Assembly: GCA_014529385.2 (NCBI GenBank)
Contig: CM043945.1
Location: 144,052,741-144,116,740, forward strand
Origin: Adiantum capillus-veneris
Lineage: Eukaryota; Streptophyta; Polypodiopsida; Polypodiales; Pteridaceae
Direction of reading: 5' to 3'
DNA length: 64,000 nt
The notes beneath the pieces were generated by a model that ran no database searches, was not told where the DNA came from, and was given only the letters and a program-made list of their open reading frames with translations. Positions 12,171 to 23,971 of the stretch are shown one piece after another; within the stretch, counting starts at the first letter, position 1; each line of letters starts with the position of its first letter. The position numbers were made by a program, and so were the translations under genes.

Positions 12171-13506
12171 GAGGCTACGCTCCCAGACTGAACAATCTGA
12201 GAAGCAATAGCTAAGTGGTTTTTCTTTCTTATGTTTGCAGATTTTGCTAATTGCTTCACTTAATGTTAATTGCATGATGCAATTAATGTTTTTTGGTCGA
12301 AATTTAAAAGAGTCCTTTCTTTATCACCATAATTTAGTGCTTGTTAATGTAAATATTGTGTTAATTAAACACAAGAAAACATGGATTAAACTAAAAATCA
12401 TGTCGAGATGATTAGTTACGACAAAGAGGAGTAATACATAGCTTTTAGTAGGTCGATATTAAAGAGAGCAGAATCTTACACGAGAGGGCTTAGCGACAGT
12501 TTACATTATAGGATTACGAGTCAACATTTTAAGGTTTTACAAAGGTTAAACAACTTAGACAAGAATATCGGAACAAAAGATTAAGAATTCCAAGTGAACT
12601 TTTGATGTTGTGTTTAGACTTGAGCCCGGGATGATGAAGAGGAGAGAGTTATAATCATAATCATTAGCAGGAAGCAACGCATGCCTGCTGTGGAAAAGCC
12701 CCTTATGTGACTGCCTTGGTCGCCATTGCTCGAGGAAGAATAGAGGCGTTCACTCGCTGCAATTATTGGAGGTTGGCCTTACTAGAGTACCACACAAGCC
12801 AAGCCTGGTAGTAGTCGTCAACAACCAGTGACCTTTGTAAGCTGCCATGCACGAACCTCATCCTTCCATTAGTGTGTGGAGCACTAAACCTACGGGTTTG
12901 GAGCTGCCAAACTTCACCTCCCATTATTTTAGTTGGCTTACAGCCTTTAATATTATTTCACTAATATCGTTCTGCAAGAATTGCATGCGCTTCAGCCTCA
13001 GCGTGACCACTAATACCTGCAGTGCCGCCACTAGCTTTTCTCTCTCTTTCTCTCTCCCTCGCAACTTTCCCCATGCAGCCACCGACTTACTTTTTTTTTA
13101 ACTAGCAAAACGCACGCTCTCTATCTCTTCCTATCCCCACTGCAGAGTTCGACCAAGCTGGGCTTACGCAGTCCGAGAGCCGCCCACTTCTGGGGTTCTT
13201 CTTCCCTGCCGCATGCAGGACACAACTGCGCTAATCTCCTCTCCAGTTGTGCACATGGAGCAACAAAGGCTCCATGGACAGTTAGCAGTAAAGCTAACCA
13301 CAAAATTTCGCTGTCTTTAGCTCTCTCTCTTGCTTTACTTTACTACGCCGCCATTCAGCCAGATATTAACCACCCGCCACTTCAATCCTCACAAACAGCT
13401 CCCACACACTTCACACCGCATGTCTTTCTCTCTCCCCCCGCCAACCAGTGGCATTGCCATCAACTCAAGCTACCAACCACCCTCATGCAGAGGAGTTGTT
13501 TCTCTC

Positions 13507-13557
<51 letters not shown>

Positions 13558-16262
13558 GTCTGTTGTTTCTGCCGCCCACAAAAGAGTGCCCCCTCACCCC
13601 CTTGGCGACTACCTACCCTGGCGGACAGTGCCGTAGCTACTTAGTGTGACTGGCACAAGGAACCTCCTATCCTATTCGTTGCTAGTCTGGAACGCAATCA
13701 CATGACGCTCCGGTGTATGACGTGGCCCTTTTTCTGTGTATAAGAGCGCATCTTGGGATCCTTGCCACCATGTTGTATTAGCGAGATTTAGCGAGAAACC
13801 TTGGGAGGGACTTTGCAGTACATGATTTGTGATGACCTTCACTTTGATATACCTGTGTGTTTTGGTCCCCTGAGGCAACATCTTGAGGACAGACACGCAG
13901 AGATCAGACAGATAATGGAGAGGTAAATTCATCTTGTATCACCAGAGAGGTGGATGCCATTTTCTGAGTATCTGCGCCACCATCCCTGTCACCCTCCCAT
14001 GAAGCCGGAGATGTCCAATATAATCAACAGAACATTCCACTCAAAATACCTGATGAAGTCGATGATCCACGAGAAGCATGACTTGACTTAATTCAGCTCA
14101 CGCTAACGAAGCAATCTAGTTGCTTGCAACAGTTGCTGCCAATCGCAATATGGCAACAAGCTCAGTACCTCAGCAGCTGCAACGCTTCATGTTCATGCTC
14201 TACTTACTCATCCACCCACGTCCCTCAACTTCACCACCTGCAAGCTCCCTTTGCCCGCTTTCACTGTGCTTCCCTACGTGACTTGGCGCTCTAATTGAGG
14301 ACTCGCGGCCTCTGTTACTACTACACGCAAGCTCATGAGACGCGAGTAAAGAACTCGGATAGACACACATCGAGAGATCATAACTAGGGCTTTCACATGC
14401 TAGGAGTCTCTCTCTTTGTCTCTTGTACCGTTTGCAGCCTTGTTGAAGGAAGGGTTCCAGCTGGTGATTCTTATTGCAGCGAACATTAACAAAGTTTTTC
14501 TGCGACTACACGGATTTGGTCTCATAGATAATTATGGTCTTTTAACGCCGGTTAAGGTTAATTTAACACTTCAACTCATTTCTATCTCTCTTCTCTCTCC
14601 CCCTTACCTTTTGGATCACGATTGATATGAATAATTCACCCAAGGAGCGGACCCTACTTTTGTATTCGATTGTCCCCAGTTGATGTTCGAATCATTGTCA
14701 AAACCGTGCAACAATACAACAAAATTTTGCTAAGGCTTAAGTTATTAGGTTCCCTCAAAGGAGACTCAACGATTATGTTCTTCGTGCTTTCAAATTTTTG
14801 TAAAGCAATGGATATAGCTTTGATAGTCAAAATTCTTTTATGGTTTTGGTGTCGTGTGAGGTGCTCATGTACTACGGTCCCATCGCATCTAAGACATGCT
14901 AGGTATCTGTCATTAAGATGTATTTTCACTAACCTTCAATATTTTGTGCATGATCAAGATGTATCAGGCCTATGTATTACAAGCATGACCATATATGAAC
15001 TCTAACTACATATTCCACTGCTAGCTATCAACCCTTAAAGTGACTGCTATCCAGACTACAACTCGGTATAATCTTATAGTACATAATTAATGGCGTACTA
15101 TAAAAATAGTGATGTAATAGAATTCGATTTTCAGATTGATTGCTCTATTTTGTTCCATCATATGGTATAATGGTAGTGCAATTTTTGTTACATATTACTT
15201 GATATAGTTCCATTTATTTGCTTATGTATCACATCCCTACCAATGTTTTCAATACTCCTTCGCAAGAGACTATGTTTACTATAGAATATTTACCTCTCCG
15301 CACGAATTTGAGGTCAGCTACTTTAGGAGACCTGTTTTTGCCCTATCCTAACATTCATACATTGAGTGTGGCCTCCCTTTCTCCGACGAGATCAATATCC
15401 ACTGGTCATCCTAATCTTGCAATCCACCCTCTCAATTTAGATAACACCTCTCTTACCTGCTCATTTGTACTTCTAATTGTCTACTTTCATTCTCATTTCT
15501 TGGCAAACAAACTTTGCATCAAATTTTTCCTTCATGGCGTTTCAAATGTTAATGCATCTAATATGCAATTATTAATGCCTTCTTCAATTTAACAAGTAGT
15601 TGTTTTTAGTGCTTTGTTTTTAGAACAGTTTTGCAGATAAATCTAAATACAATGTTCTCATATCAAAATCCAGGTATGACACTCCTTAATGCATTCTAGT
15701 AATACCCCTCCTGCAACATCATTACAATTCTCCCTGATAAGTAAAATCTCGCTATGTATCTTTAGACCTAAAAGTAAAATTATCTAATTCACCACAAGTG
15801 CTTATTCCATCTCTCTTCTTATCTTCACCCCTCCAACTTCCCCCACTCTTCACCACATCTCCTTATGCACGCATCCTCTAGTTAATAGTGGTTTGATAAA
15901 TTAATGTATTTGATTTCTTTTAAGCGAGTCTTTCGCAGATATTCTCACACCCCCTACAAATACCCAAGCACCTTTGCAGCAGGCAATAATTTTTTTTTTC
16001 CGGATGCTTTAAAACGACAAAACTTCCTTACTTGTTTACATTATGTTGCAAAATCCATTGTTTCTAATGTCATGGGTTCTACTTTCTTTGATTGGACTCT
16101 TACTAAGATGACTTCTCACACCACTACTTACATGAGCTCAGTTGGTGTGCGATGATCGCTAACATTTGGTACATGCTTCCACACACCAGTCTATTCCAAT
16201 TTCATATCAAACAGGTCTTTTATTTTTCACTTTTTATGCCTAGCCTAGTCCATTGGTCACAT
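12171..16262. other. Internal region of the LARD-like element, no gene recognised
   Basis: About 4.1 kb with only short open frames of no recognisable family. It includes pyrimidine-rich stretches and the (CT)n run at 13511-13553. The longest frames (104-124 codons, for example 15218-15592) lack family motifs and I do not call them genes. Confidence 0.6.
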
Positions 16263-16269
16263 GCACACA

Positions 16270-16466
16270 GATTCGCCGATTTAGGCAGTGTGTAAATACT
16301 CATCTTGGTGCAGATCCGCTGATTTAGGCAGCACATTGATAAACTTTAGATTTATTATTTTTAAACAATTTCCAATGTAGATCTGCCGATTTAGGCAGCA
16401 TTAGTGCATATTCACCGATTTAGGCAGCACACTTTATTGGTGTAGACTCGCCGGATGAGGCAACAC
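16270..16466 (+). repeat. Five interspersed hairpin-forming repeats near the 3' LTR
   Basis: A motif like GATTCGCCGATTTAGGCAGC occurs at 16270, 16313, 16380, 16410 and 16445, with irregular spacing of about 30-67 bases. The core TGCC-GATTTA-GGCA can form a hairpin; the 16380 copy (CTGCC/GGCAG) has a perfect 5-bp stem. The fifth copy is diverged (CTCGCCGGATGAGGCAAC). All lie 420-620 bp before the right LTR. Confidence 0.85.
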
Positions 16467-16887
16467 CAATCACAAAATCATGCTACAGTGGCTGGCCACC
16501 AATGTAACTGGTATGATTTTGTTACCCGGGTATAGAAAATTTTTGGATTTGGAATTGAAATTGGATTTGGAATCGGTATATGATGCTTTTCTGTCGCGAT
16601 AGTATTTATGGAATTGGACTTGAGATTGATGGGAATTGATTATTGAACGATGAGTGTGACCAATGATATCCTGATTCAACAGGGAATGACACATACTGCT
16701 TATTCTAGAGGTATGGGACACTAGAATAGGTAGTATGTGGATGACGGTAGGCATAAGCAATATTGACTAATTTTATGGGGTTTCCTTTTACTATTTGATA
16801 CAGATTTCTAATCATTGTTTTTGACAAGTATTGTTTGCAGATTTTTATCTTCGCAACTGAGGACAATTGCTTTCCAACGGAGAGGTA

Positions 16888-17379
16888 TGTTATAGAATTG
16901 ATATTTTACTATTTATTGCAGCTGATAGGTGGAAAAGACTAGACCCAGCTTGGCCTATGCGAATGGATATTTATATCATGTACATTTTATTATTCAAGTG
17001 CTCTTTTATGAGCTTTGGCCATTTATGACCGGCCGGCCAGTTTATAACCAATTTGACCATTCAAGAAATCTATATGACAAATACGTGCAAGAGGGAAATG
17101 GTCACTCTTGCATGGGGGGAGATTGCACCCAGTGTCTGTGTATTCTTCTCTCCTCTCCTCTCTTCTCTTTCTTGTCGTGCCAAGCGTAGCACTCCTCTCT
17201 AGGGGGTGCGCCTACACGCGTTCTATCACTCTCTCGCTGCTCTCTATCTTTCTTTGTTCGTGTATATCGTCGATTATGCGTCTATGTGGTTGCCATGTAT
17301 GTCGATTAATATGTTCTATGGTTTCTAGTATGCTATTTTGGGTATTTTTGCAGGGAACTCCACGCCTTCGACTGTAGCA
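16888..17379 (+). repeat. Right LTR of the LARD-like element
   Basis: 492 bp, TGTTATAGAATTG to GACTGTAGCA. A weak purine-rich tract (cggagaggta) precedes it. The duplication AATTT follows at 17380-17384. Confidence 0.92.
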
Positions 17380-17384
17380 AATTT

Positions 17385-20300
17385 TTCTTCTCCTAATACG
17401 AGAGAATTGAGAGTTTCTTGATTGATTGCGACCACCCACCAGTCCCCACTTTCCACCTCCGCACTCACACTTTTTGCTTGTCTTCTAATTACTACCACAT
17501 GATTGTTCATATACACAATTAATTTTTAAGGTTCCCATTATAGGTTTGTTAAGACAACCCTTCAAACATTCAAAATCGGCACCAAAACAATCTTTCCTAG
17601 AAGAAAAACAATATACGACTCTTCTTCATTAAAATATCCAAGCCCCAAGTTTACTCCTCTTCGCAAGAGTTTATTGCTCCTGGTATCTTTAGTTGCCCAT
17701 ACAACTAAATTGTATTGCAATTTGGGCACAAACCCACAGTGACTAACTTACAACTTGGGCATAGACTCACAAGTCTCAAGAAGTGAACCTATGAAACTAC
17801 ATGTCTAACTACCTTTAGAGAATCTATCCCTCTCTAGTCGGGAAATCAGTCTATGTCCACCCTCATTGCTTTAGGTCATCACGCCTTTTTGGAATCCAAT
17901 TAGTGGATAGCAATGAAACTTAAGGAGGAGTATTACAACACCTGAAGACACAATCCTACCAAGTCGCGTGATCATCTAGGAAGGTACCAAAATCTCAATT
18001 CATCCCCAAAAATGTGCAAAAAATTTCAACATAACTATTCAGAAAGGTATCTCTATAGTATAGAAACACTCTTCCAAGGTCAAAACATCAAAATATAACC
18101 ATTTTAGCACTCAAATTCACGCATTTAACTCACAAAAAGGTTGTTTCAGACCACATCAAAACTGAGAATGGTTACACTTAGATTAACAAGCAAGAGATAA
18201 GGAACATAATGCACTAAAAGGAATCAAACTTTGATTACCAGTCCAAGAGAAAGATTGATTGAAAATTGTAGCAAATTTCAAGCTCACAGTCGACGTCCAA
18301 AAATCCTCTTAGATAATGATAGTGTTCCCTTTCAAACTAAGGGTTTTGACTCAAAATCTTGGGACCCTTTCCCACGACCATTGGCTACTTTACAAGGCCC
18401 GTAGGTTTTGAGTGGGCAATAGAGAATAATAGGCTAGATTACAGTTCAAGAGTCATTATTAGCACAATCACAAGGCTTTTTTTTCTCGGCTGTGCAAACC
18501 TTATTGTGAGTCTCGCTAAGATGGGTCCTTTTTGGGACCATCTCACCTCTAATAGCTAACTTGCAAGAAATGTATAAGAACTAATTGTGCATAAATTTTT
18601 TTGATAATAAGGTTGATGGAATGTTAATTACATCGATTCTTACACTTCTACTCTATTGATTTATGCATATGGTAGACAAAATTTATGTAAGGTCTAAGAG
18701 ACATACACATTCACACCATCCATATATGAAATAATTACATGATTAATTACTTAGATTTTCTTGCAAGAACAATGCATCATTTTAAATGGAAAAATTTCTT
18801 GAATGCGATTAGCTAATTCATGGAAGCATCTAGGTTAGATTGATGAAGAATGGTGCATGTAGTCAACAAATGATTATGTAATCAAGCAGTGAGACCTTCA
18901 CTACTTTATAATGTAGAGAAATTACCATAAAATAGGTATAATAATTGTTGATTCCCAATTGAGGGTAGGTAAATAAGATTATAGCAATTTATAGTAGGGT
19001 AGGAATTGGAAATGATTCCAATTCAAGGATAATATGACAGCAACTGGAAGGATTCCAATTCCATGAGAGAAGAGATTGATAATAACTTCATTACCCAAAT
19101 GTGCTTTTGAGTGTCTGATCCCTCAAATCTTTGATGTGGTAGTGACCAAGTTGTTTGCTACAGCAACAGAGCTTCCTTCTCCCAAGTGTGTATCTAGATG
19201 AGTATGAAAAGGCTCCTTTTATAGAGTCATTAGGAAGAGAATGGGATCTAGGAGGGCCTCTTTATTTGGAAGTTTAACACTAGTTTGGTACCAAAGTCGG
19301 ACTCTTAACACTAGGTTGGTAACCTAACAGGACATATAAGTGTCCTTTCAGGGTTTTGAAAAACACCTCCAAAACCATAGTAGATCCACTCATTTTGTAA
19401 AATCCTTTCATGAGGTTATAGTTCAAGGCCTACTACACATGCAGAAAATAAGAAACTTGTAAAATTTCTCATCTTTTGGTCACACCAAGCCTCCAAAGTT
19501 GATGGACCAATGCATTTTCGTCAAAAAAGTCATTTCTTACGTTTTGTTGCATAAAAAGAAGATTAGGGATTTTTGTAGGACTTGAGATAAATTTCCTAGT
19601 TAACTTCAATGGGTTGGTGATCAGAACATATGATTGCTTCTCACTCACTATTATTTTTGTTTTGCCAAAATAAATAGGTACAAAAAAGTTGAATTTTTAC
19701 CATTCTGCAAACCTATCATCAAAGTTTCTATAGCCACGCTCAATACAAATAATATATGCATGTTTTCTTAGTTCCCTATTGTCCTTTATGTTCATAAGGA
19801 GCCATGGAGCATGTCAAAAGAATAATACATTTCTTACCAAGGAGAATCTTGGGGACAAAGATGAAGTGTTAAATACAGCAAACATGAAAAAACTGGGTTC
19901 AACATTATGAGTTGTAGAATCCCATAGAAACTATTCAATATCTAGCCAAATTTGATCCTTATGACTAGATATGGTTACTACCTACAAAATGCATGTAGTT
20001 GTCACAAGAAACTAACAATATTGAAAAAACTATACTTGATATACTAGAATGTTTTGTTTTCTTCTATAATTGGAAAAATCAACCATCATTGTGTACTATG
20101 CAAAATAGGGTATTAGTTGCCCCAAAACTCAAGGAATATTAGCTTTATGTTACAATATGCGACATAGAAAATAAAAAATGCATTTGGATATCATGAAATC
20201 CACAAAAAATATCATAGAAGAGCTAAAATTGGCTAAAAAACAGGATTTGATAATTTTTTTAATTTGGTCATAACTTACAACTTTAATATTTATTTCTCCC

Positions 20301-21299
20301 TAGAAGCATCAGGACATGTTGAGGACTCCTAAAGATAGTTCTCTAGCATTATAGACCTCACAAACATGAATTCTAGAGTGGTATAGTTGCAAAAAGTTGA
20401 AAAAAGCAAAAAACAGGACCTGTTTTTTCACACAGCTTAGGTTGTGAAATGTTGTGCAAGGACAATGTTAAAGATGGAATTGATATTCCTAAAAAATGTC
20501 AAGTTTTTTTCAGCTCATGAGACAACTTTCTAGATAGATAGCACCTCAAAATCCATTTTGAAACTCTTGACATAAGTCAAGGAAAATGGTCACTTAACAG
20601 GACATAAAAGTGTCCCATTACCAACCTAGTGTTAATTAAGTGTCTCTTTTAAGGTTTTTTGTATAAAATCTTACGCCTTTTCCAAAAACCATACTACTAA
20701 ATTCCTTTTGAGGGACTCTTATACCATATGTAAGTCATTTAAAAAAATGCCAAACAAAGGATTAACCATATTTAGGAACATGATAAAGCATCCCAAAGCT
20801 GGTATGGTACAAAAGAACACGCTTACATTAGTAAAAATGCGGATTACACCTCAAAAACAAAATTGGACATGAAAAATATTATTGGCTCACCCTTACAACC
20901 AAATGAGTGACACACGATTGCTCTCATCCACTTCAAAAATCATATTCACAACAAAATAATTCAATCTTCTTGTCCCTATTCAGCAAAACAACAACTCTAA
21001 ATGCGTGTGAAATACATGTGCAATGCACACATTGCAAATCTAACATATCAGGAAACAAAAATTCTTGAAACCAATATAATGAGAATATCCACTACGACAT
21101 AAACATAAACACTTCATGAACTTGCCATAAATTCTGTGCAATCACCTTATCATTGCAACTTAAGCATCACCTCATAAACTTGCCATGGAGCTTCAAACTG
21201 TCACGGGACGATTGTAGGATCTCACAACTCTGTGTGCATGTATACCAACTTGCTGATAGACTACCATTGCATGGTACTTATACAAACATGGCTCCACAC
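17385..21299. other. AT-rich stretch without a recognisable gene
   Basis: The first part should be the continuation of the old LTR split at 11659. After that I see AT-rich non-coding sequence with only short open frames. The one structured feature is the pair of inverted repeats at 19305-19322 and 20618-20635. Confidence 0.55.
19305..20635. repeat. Inverted-repeat-bounded non-coding block, possible non-autonomous DNA element
   Basis: TTAACACTAGGTTGGTAA at 19305-19322 is the exact reverse complement of 20618-20635. Just inside each arm sits a second motif in direct orientation, AACAGGACATATAAGTGTCC (19326-19345) and the same with one A/T change (20596-20615); each is itself a near-palindrome. 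A related TTTAACACTAGTTTGGTACC precedes the left arm at about 19273. No coding sequence lies between. I see no certain target duplication, so the mobile-element reading is tentative. Confidence 0.45.
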
Positions 21300-21871
21300 A
21301 TTAAAAAAATTTGCACTTTGCACATCCATACATAGTCCTTGTTGGCTTTGATCCAACTACAATCTTTCCCTCATGCAAGAAATGCTTTCTTTCGTTAGCA
21401 CATATAAAGAAAAACCTACTTGCATTTGAGCTCATCTTCATCAAAATGTGTCCATCCATAGCATCACTCACACACAAAACCTCCCTTCGGTGTTGAAATC
21501 CAAAGTGATTATCCACTAGTGCTCTTGCAATCTCACCATAAACCAAAAAACATTGGTATCTTTCTTACCATGCAAGCATTTCCATATAATATATGCATTC
21601 ACAATATAGAATCTAGCATGCCCGAGGATAATGCATGCCACCATTTCTAGCCATGGATACTTGTCTCTAAGCTATATCCAGAACCCAACACCATATTATC
21701 AAAGACATCACAACCTGCTTTGCATTTATTATACATGATAACAATATGAGGGCATATAACGACAACTCTCCGGCCACTTCCAACCTGTCTTTGAACTTCA
21801 TCACCACTCTTCATGTCATATACATTTGATGCAAAAGAAATAGCATTTTTGTCCATCCAGCTGCAACTCAA
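21300..21871 (-). pseudogene. piggyBac-like transposase, C-terminal part, decayed
   Basis: On the minus strand, 21871-21647 begins WMDKNAISFASNVYDM and continues to VVVICPHIVIMYNKCKAGCD then VFDNMVL. This matches the piggyBac (DDE_Tnp_1_7) block in which CPxxIxxYNxxxGGVDxxD carries the third catalytic Asp; here the GGVD is GCD. After a stop the next frame gives KWWHALSSGMLDSIL, the usual KKWWxxxFxxLLD segment. A further frameshift leads to GEIARALVDNHFGFQHRREV and then a Cys-rich tail (FFICANERKHF, RTMYGCAKCKFF) like the C-terminal zinc-binding domain of piggyBac transposases. The N-terminal two thirds are absent and at least two frame breaks are present. The motif order is convincing, although piggyBac elements are rarely reported from land plants. 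Confidence 0.7.
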
Positions 21872-22199
21872 GAGTCATCTCCTTGTAATGCCACATGCCT
21901 TTCACTCGACTTAAGCCCCATCGTCTAGGGCTCAAAACAAAATTTTTTCCAAAAAAATTTACAAATTACCAACATATGAGAAGTTTTAGAGGTATATTAT
22001 CTAAATTTGAATTTTTTTCACTAAATTACACTAAGATTTTCTATATTTTAAGGTTTTCTCATAATTTGTAGGTGAGATTACACTTGCCTTCAAGGTGCAA
22101 GTGTACATGATTGCATTTGGAGTGACACCATCTCTCTGAAGAGTCTCGACCCTCACCTTGTTGGACATATTGTGTAATCAATACACTCCATGAGACAAC

Positions 22200-22454
22200 A
22201 TTGCGAATAGGAAGCTTGTCAAAGACCCATTGCTATCTCCCTCTCCATGCTTGCTTGTGTAGCGGATGTTGGTTCTTTCTTGGTGTTACTTTGTGGAATG
22301 CATCTAGAGTGACACCCTCGCTAGGCATCCGTAGAAAACAACTCTGATCTTCTTGACCAAGTTGGGCATATCCCACAATCATTGCATTCCAAGAGCGAAC
22401 TCTCGAAAGGAACCTCGTCAAGTATTTTTTGTGCTTTATGAAGTGCATGACCAC
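22200..22454 (-). pseudogene. PPR protein fragment, copy 1
   Basis: Minus-strand reading with the plant PPR signature RSWNAMIVGYAQLGQ followed by FLRMPSEGVTLDA. Pentatricopeptide repeat proteins bind and process RNA in chloroplasts and mitochondria. Only parts of one or two repeats survive. The piece PRKNQHPLHKQAWRGR, which is not PPR-like, replaces what should be the next repeat, so the fragment was rearranged before it was duplicated. It is not a functional gene. Confidence 0.7.
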
Positions 22455-22867
22455 ATATATTTGGCATACATGTTTACCAAACCACTTGTGTAATGCCTCA
22501 TGTCCTCAAGGTGCAAGTGTGCCAGGCTTCAAAGGTGAAAGGTTGCGGTCTTCACAATCGATTTTGTGCCCCCTCCCCCTCCCCCTCCCCCCCACCCCTC
22601 TCTCTTTTTCTCCTTCTCTCTCTACTTAGCTGCAATTTTGTCATGCTACACTGCATCACCTGAGCCTTTTAAGGTTGAAGTATACTAAACTTAGGTGTCT
22701 TGCGATCATAGAGATTCATGGAATATGTTTCAAAGCATATAATTAGTCGACTTAAGCCCCATCGTCCAGGGCTCAAAACAAACTTTTTTCCAAAAACTTT
22801 GCAAACCTATATATGAGAAATTTCAGAGGCAAATTATCTAAACTTGAAAATTTTCCACTAAATTACA

Positions 22868-23307
22868 CTAATGTTTTCTATATTTTAAGGTTTTCTCAAA
22901 ATTTATAGGTGAGATTACACTCGCCTTCAAGCTACGAGTGTAAGTGATTGCATTTGGAGAGACACCCTCTTTCTGAGCGTCCCGACCCTCACCCTGTTGG
23001 ACATATTGTGTAATCAATACACTCCATGAGACAACATTGCAAACAGGAAGCTTGTCAAAGACCCATTGCACTCTTCCTCTCCATGCTTGCTTGTGTAGCG
23101 GATGTTGCTTCTTTCTTGGTGTTGCCTTGTTGGTTGCATCTGGAGACACCCTCGCTTGACATCCGTAGAAAACGGCCCTGATCTTCTTGACCAAGTTGGG
23201 CATACATATCCCAAAATCAATCCATTCCAAGAGACGACCTCTCGAACAAGAATTTTCTCAAGTACTTTTTGTGCTTTATGAAGTGCACCACATATATTTG
23301 GCTTCAA
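22868..23307 (-). pseudogene. PPR protein fragment, copy 2
   Basis: The better preserved copy. The minus strand gives ALHKAQKVLEKILVREVVSW followed by NGLILGY, a typical A/B helix pair of a plant PPR repeat. After a frameshift it gives GVSPDA-like sequence, the same non-PPR piece PRKKQHPLHKQAWRGR as copy 1, then WVFDKLPVCNVVSWSVLITQ and KEGVSPNAITYTRSLKAS. The expected stretch between repeats is missing. Frameshifts and the absence of any long frame show that it is a pseudogene fragment. The style (VVSWxxLIxxYVQQGEG, SPNAITYT) suits the large plant PLS-class PPR families. Confidence 0.75.
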
Positions 23308-23507
23308 AGGCGAAAGGTTGCGGTCTTCACAATCGATTTTGTGCCCCCTCCCCCCCGCCCCTCTCTCTTTTTCTCCTTGTCTCTCTACTTAGCTGCAATT
23401 TTGTCATGCTACACTGCATCACCTGAGCCTACCACTCTACTTAAGGTTAAAGTATACTAAACTTAGATGTCTTGCGATCGTAAAGATTCATGGAATATGT
23501 TTCAAAG

Positions 23508-23878
23508 AATTACTTGAAAACTGAATAGGGAACTTCTCCCGGGGGGGAGGTGAGGTGACTTAGAAGAATGAGCGGAAGATGGAGTTGATGGAGAAGGTAC
23601 CGATTCAAATTGTGAGAGTTGTTGAGCTTTGGCCAACAATGTTGTTGTGCACAAAAGGGAAAAGAAAAATGGAGATAAAGCGTGCGGACTCTAGGCCAAA
23701 TCCATCATCGACTTTTACGACTTGCTAATTGGTAATGTAAAAATCAGAAAAATTCCGCCCGAGTATGTGCCAACGATTTTAAAAAAATCGTTAATAGCAC
23801 CAATCTGGGGCAATGCCCTTTTAGGAGCAATCAAAACGGCAGCAGCAGCTCTTGCGATTCTGTGTGTGCATGGTCTGA

Positions 23879-23971
<93 letters not shown>

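Larger units (their letters stand above)
11660..17379 (+). mobile_element. Non-coding LTR retrotransposon (LARD-like), structurally complete
   Basis: A 5720-bp element bounded by two near-identical LTRs (11660-12156 and 16888-17379), with a primer site just inside the left LTR and a perfect 5-bp target duplication outside. The internal 4.7 kb has no gag, protease, integrase or polymerase motif on either strand, only short open frames and a (CT)n run at about 13511-13553. It therefore fits a large retrotransposon derivative that depends on the enzymes of another element. I counted 14 substitutions and one 5-bp indel between the LTRs (about 3%), so the insertion is moderately old. It landed inside the LTR of an older element. 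Confidence 0.9.
21906..23507. repeat. Direct tandem duplication of about 0.8 kb
   Basis: Copy 1 (21906-22735) and copy 2 (22747-23507) both start TCGACTTAAGCCCCATCGTC, both end GGAATATGTTTCAAAG, and share most of their length at a spacing of 841 bp. They differ by many substitutions and several indels, so the duplication is not recent. Both carry the PPR fragments described separately. Confidence 0.85.

Noticed and set aside
16270-16466. CRISPR array
   Set aside because: Repeats are few, imperfect and irregularly spaced, in a eukaryotic retro-element; they are stem-loop motifs, not a CRISPR.
22200-23307. Functional PPR gene
   Set aside because: Only scattered repeat pieces survive, with frameshifts and a foreign insert.
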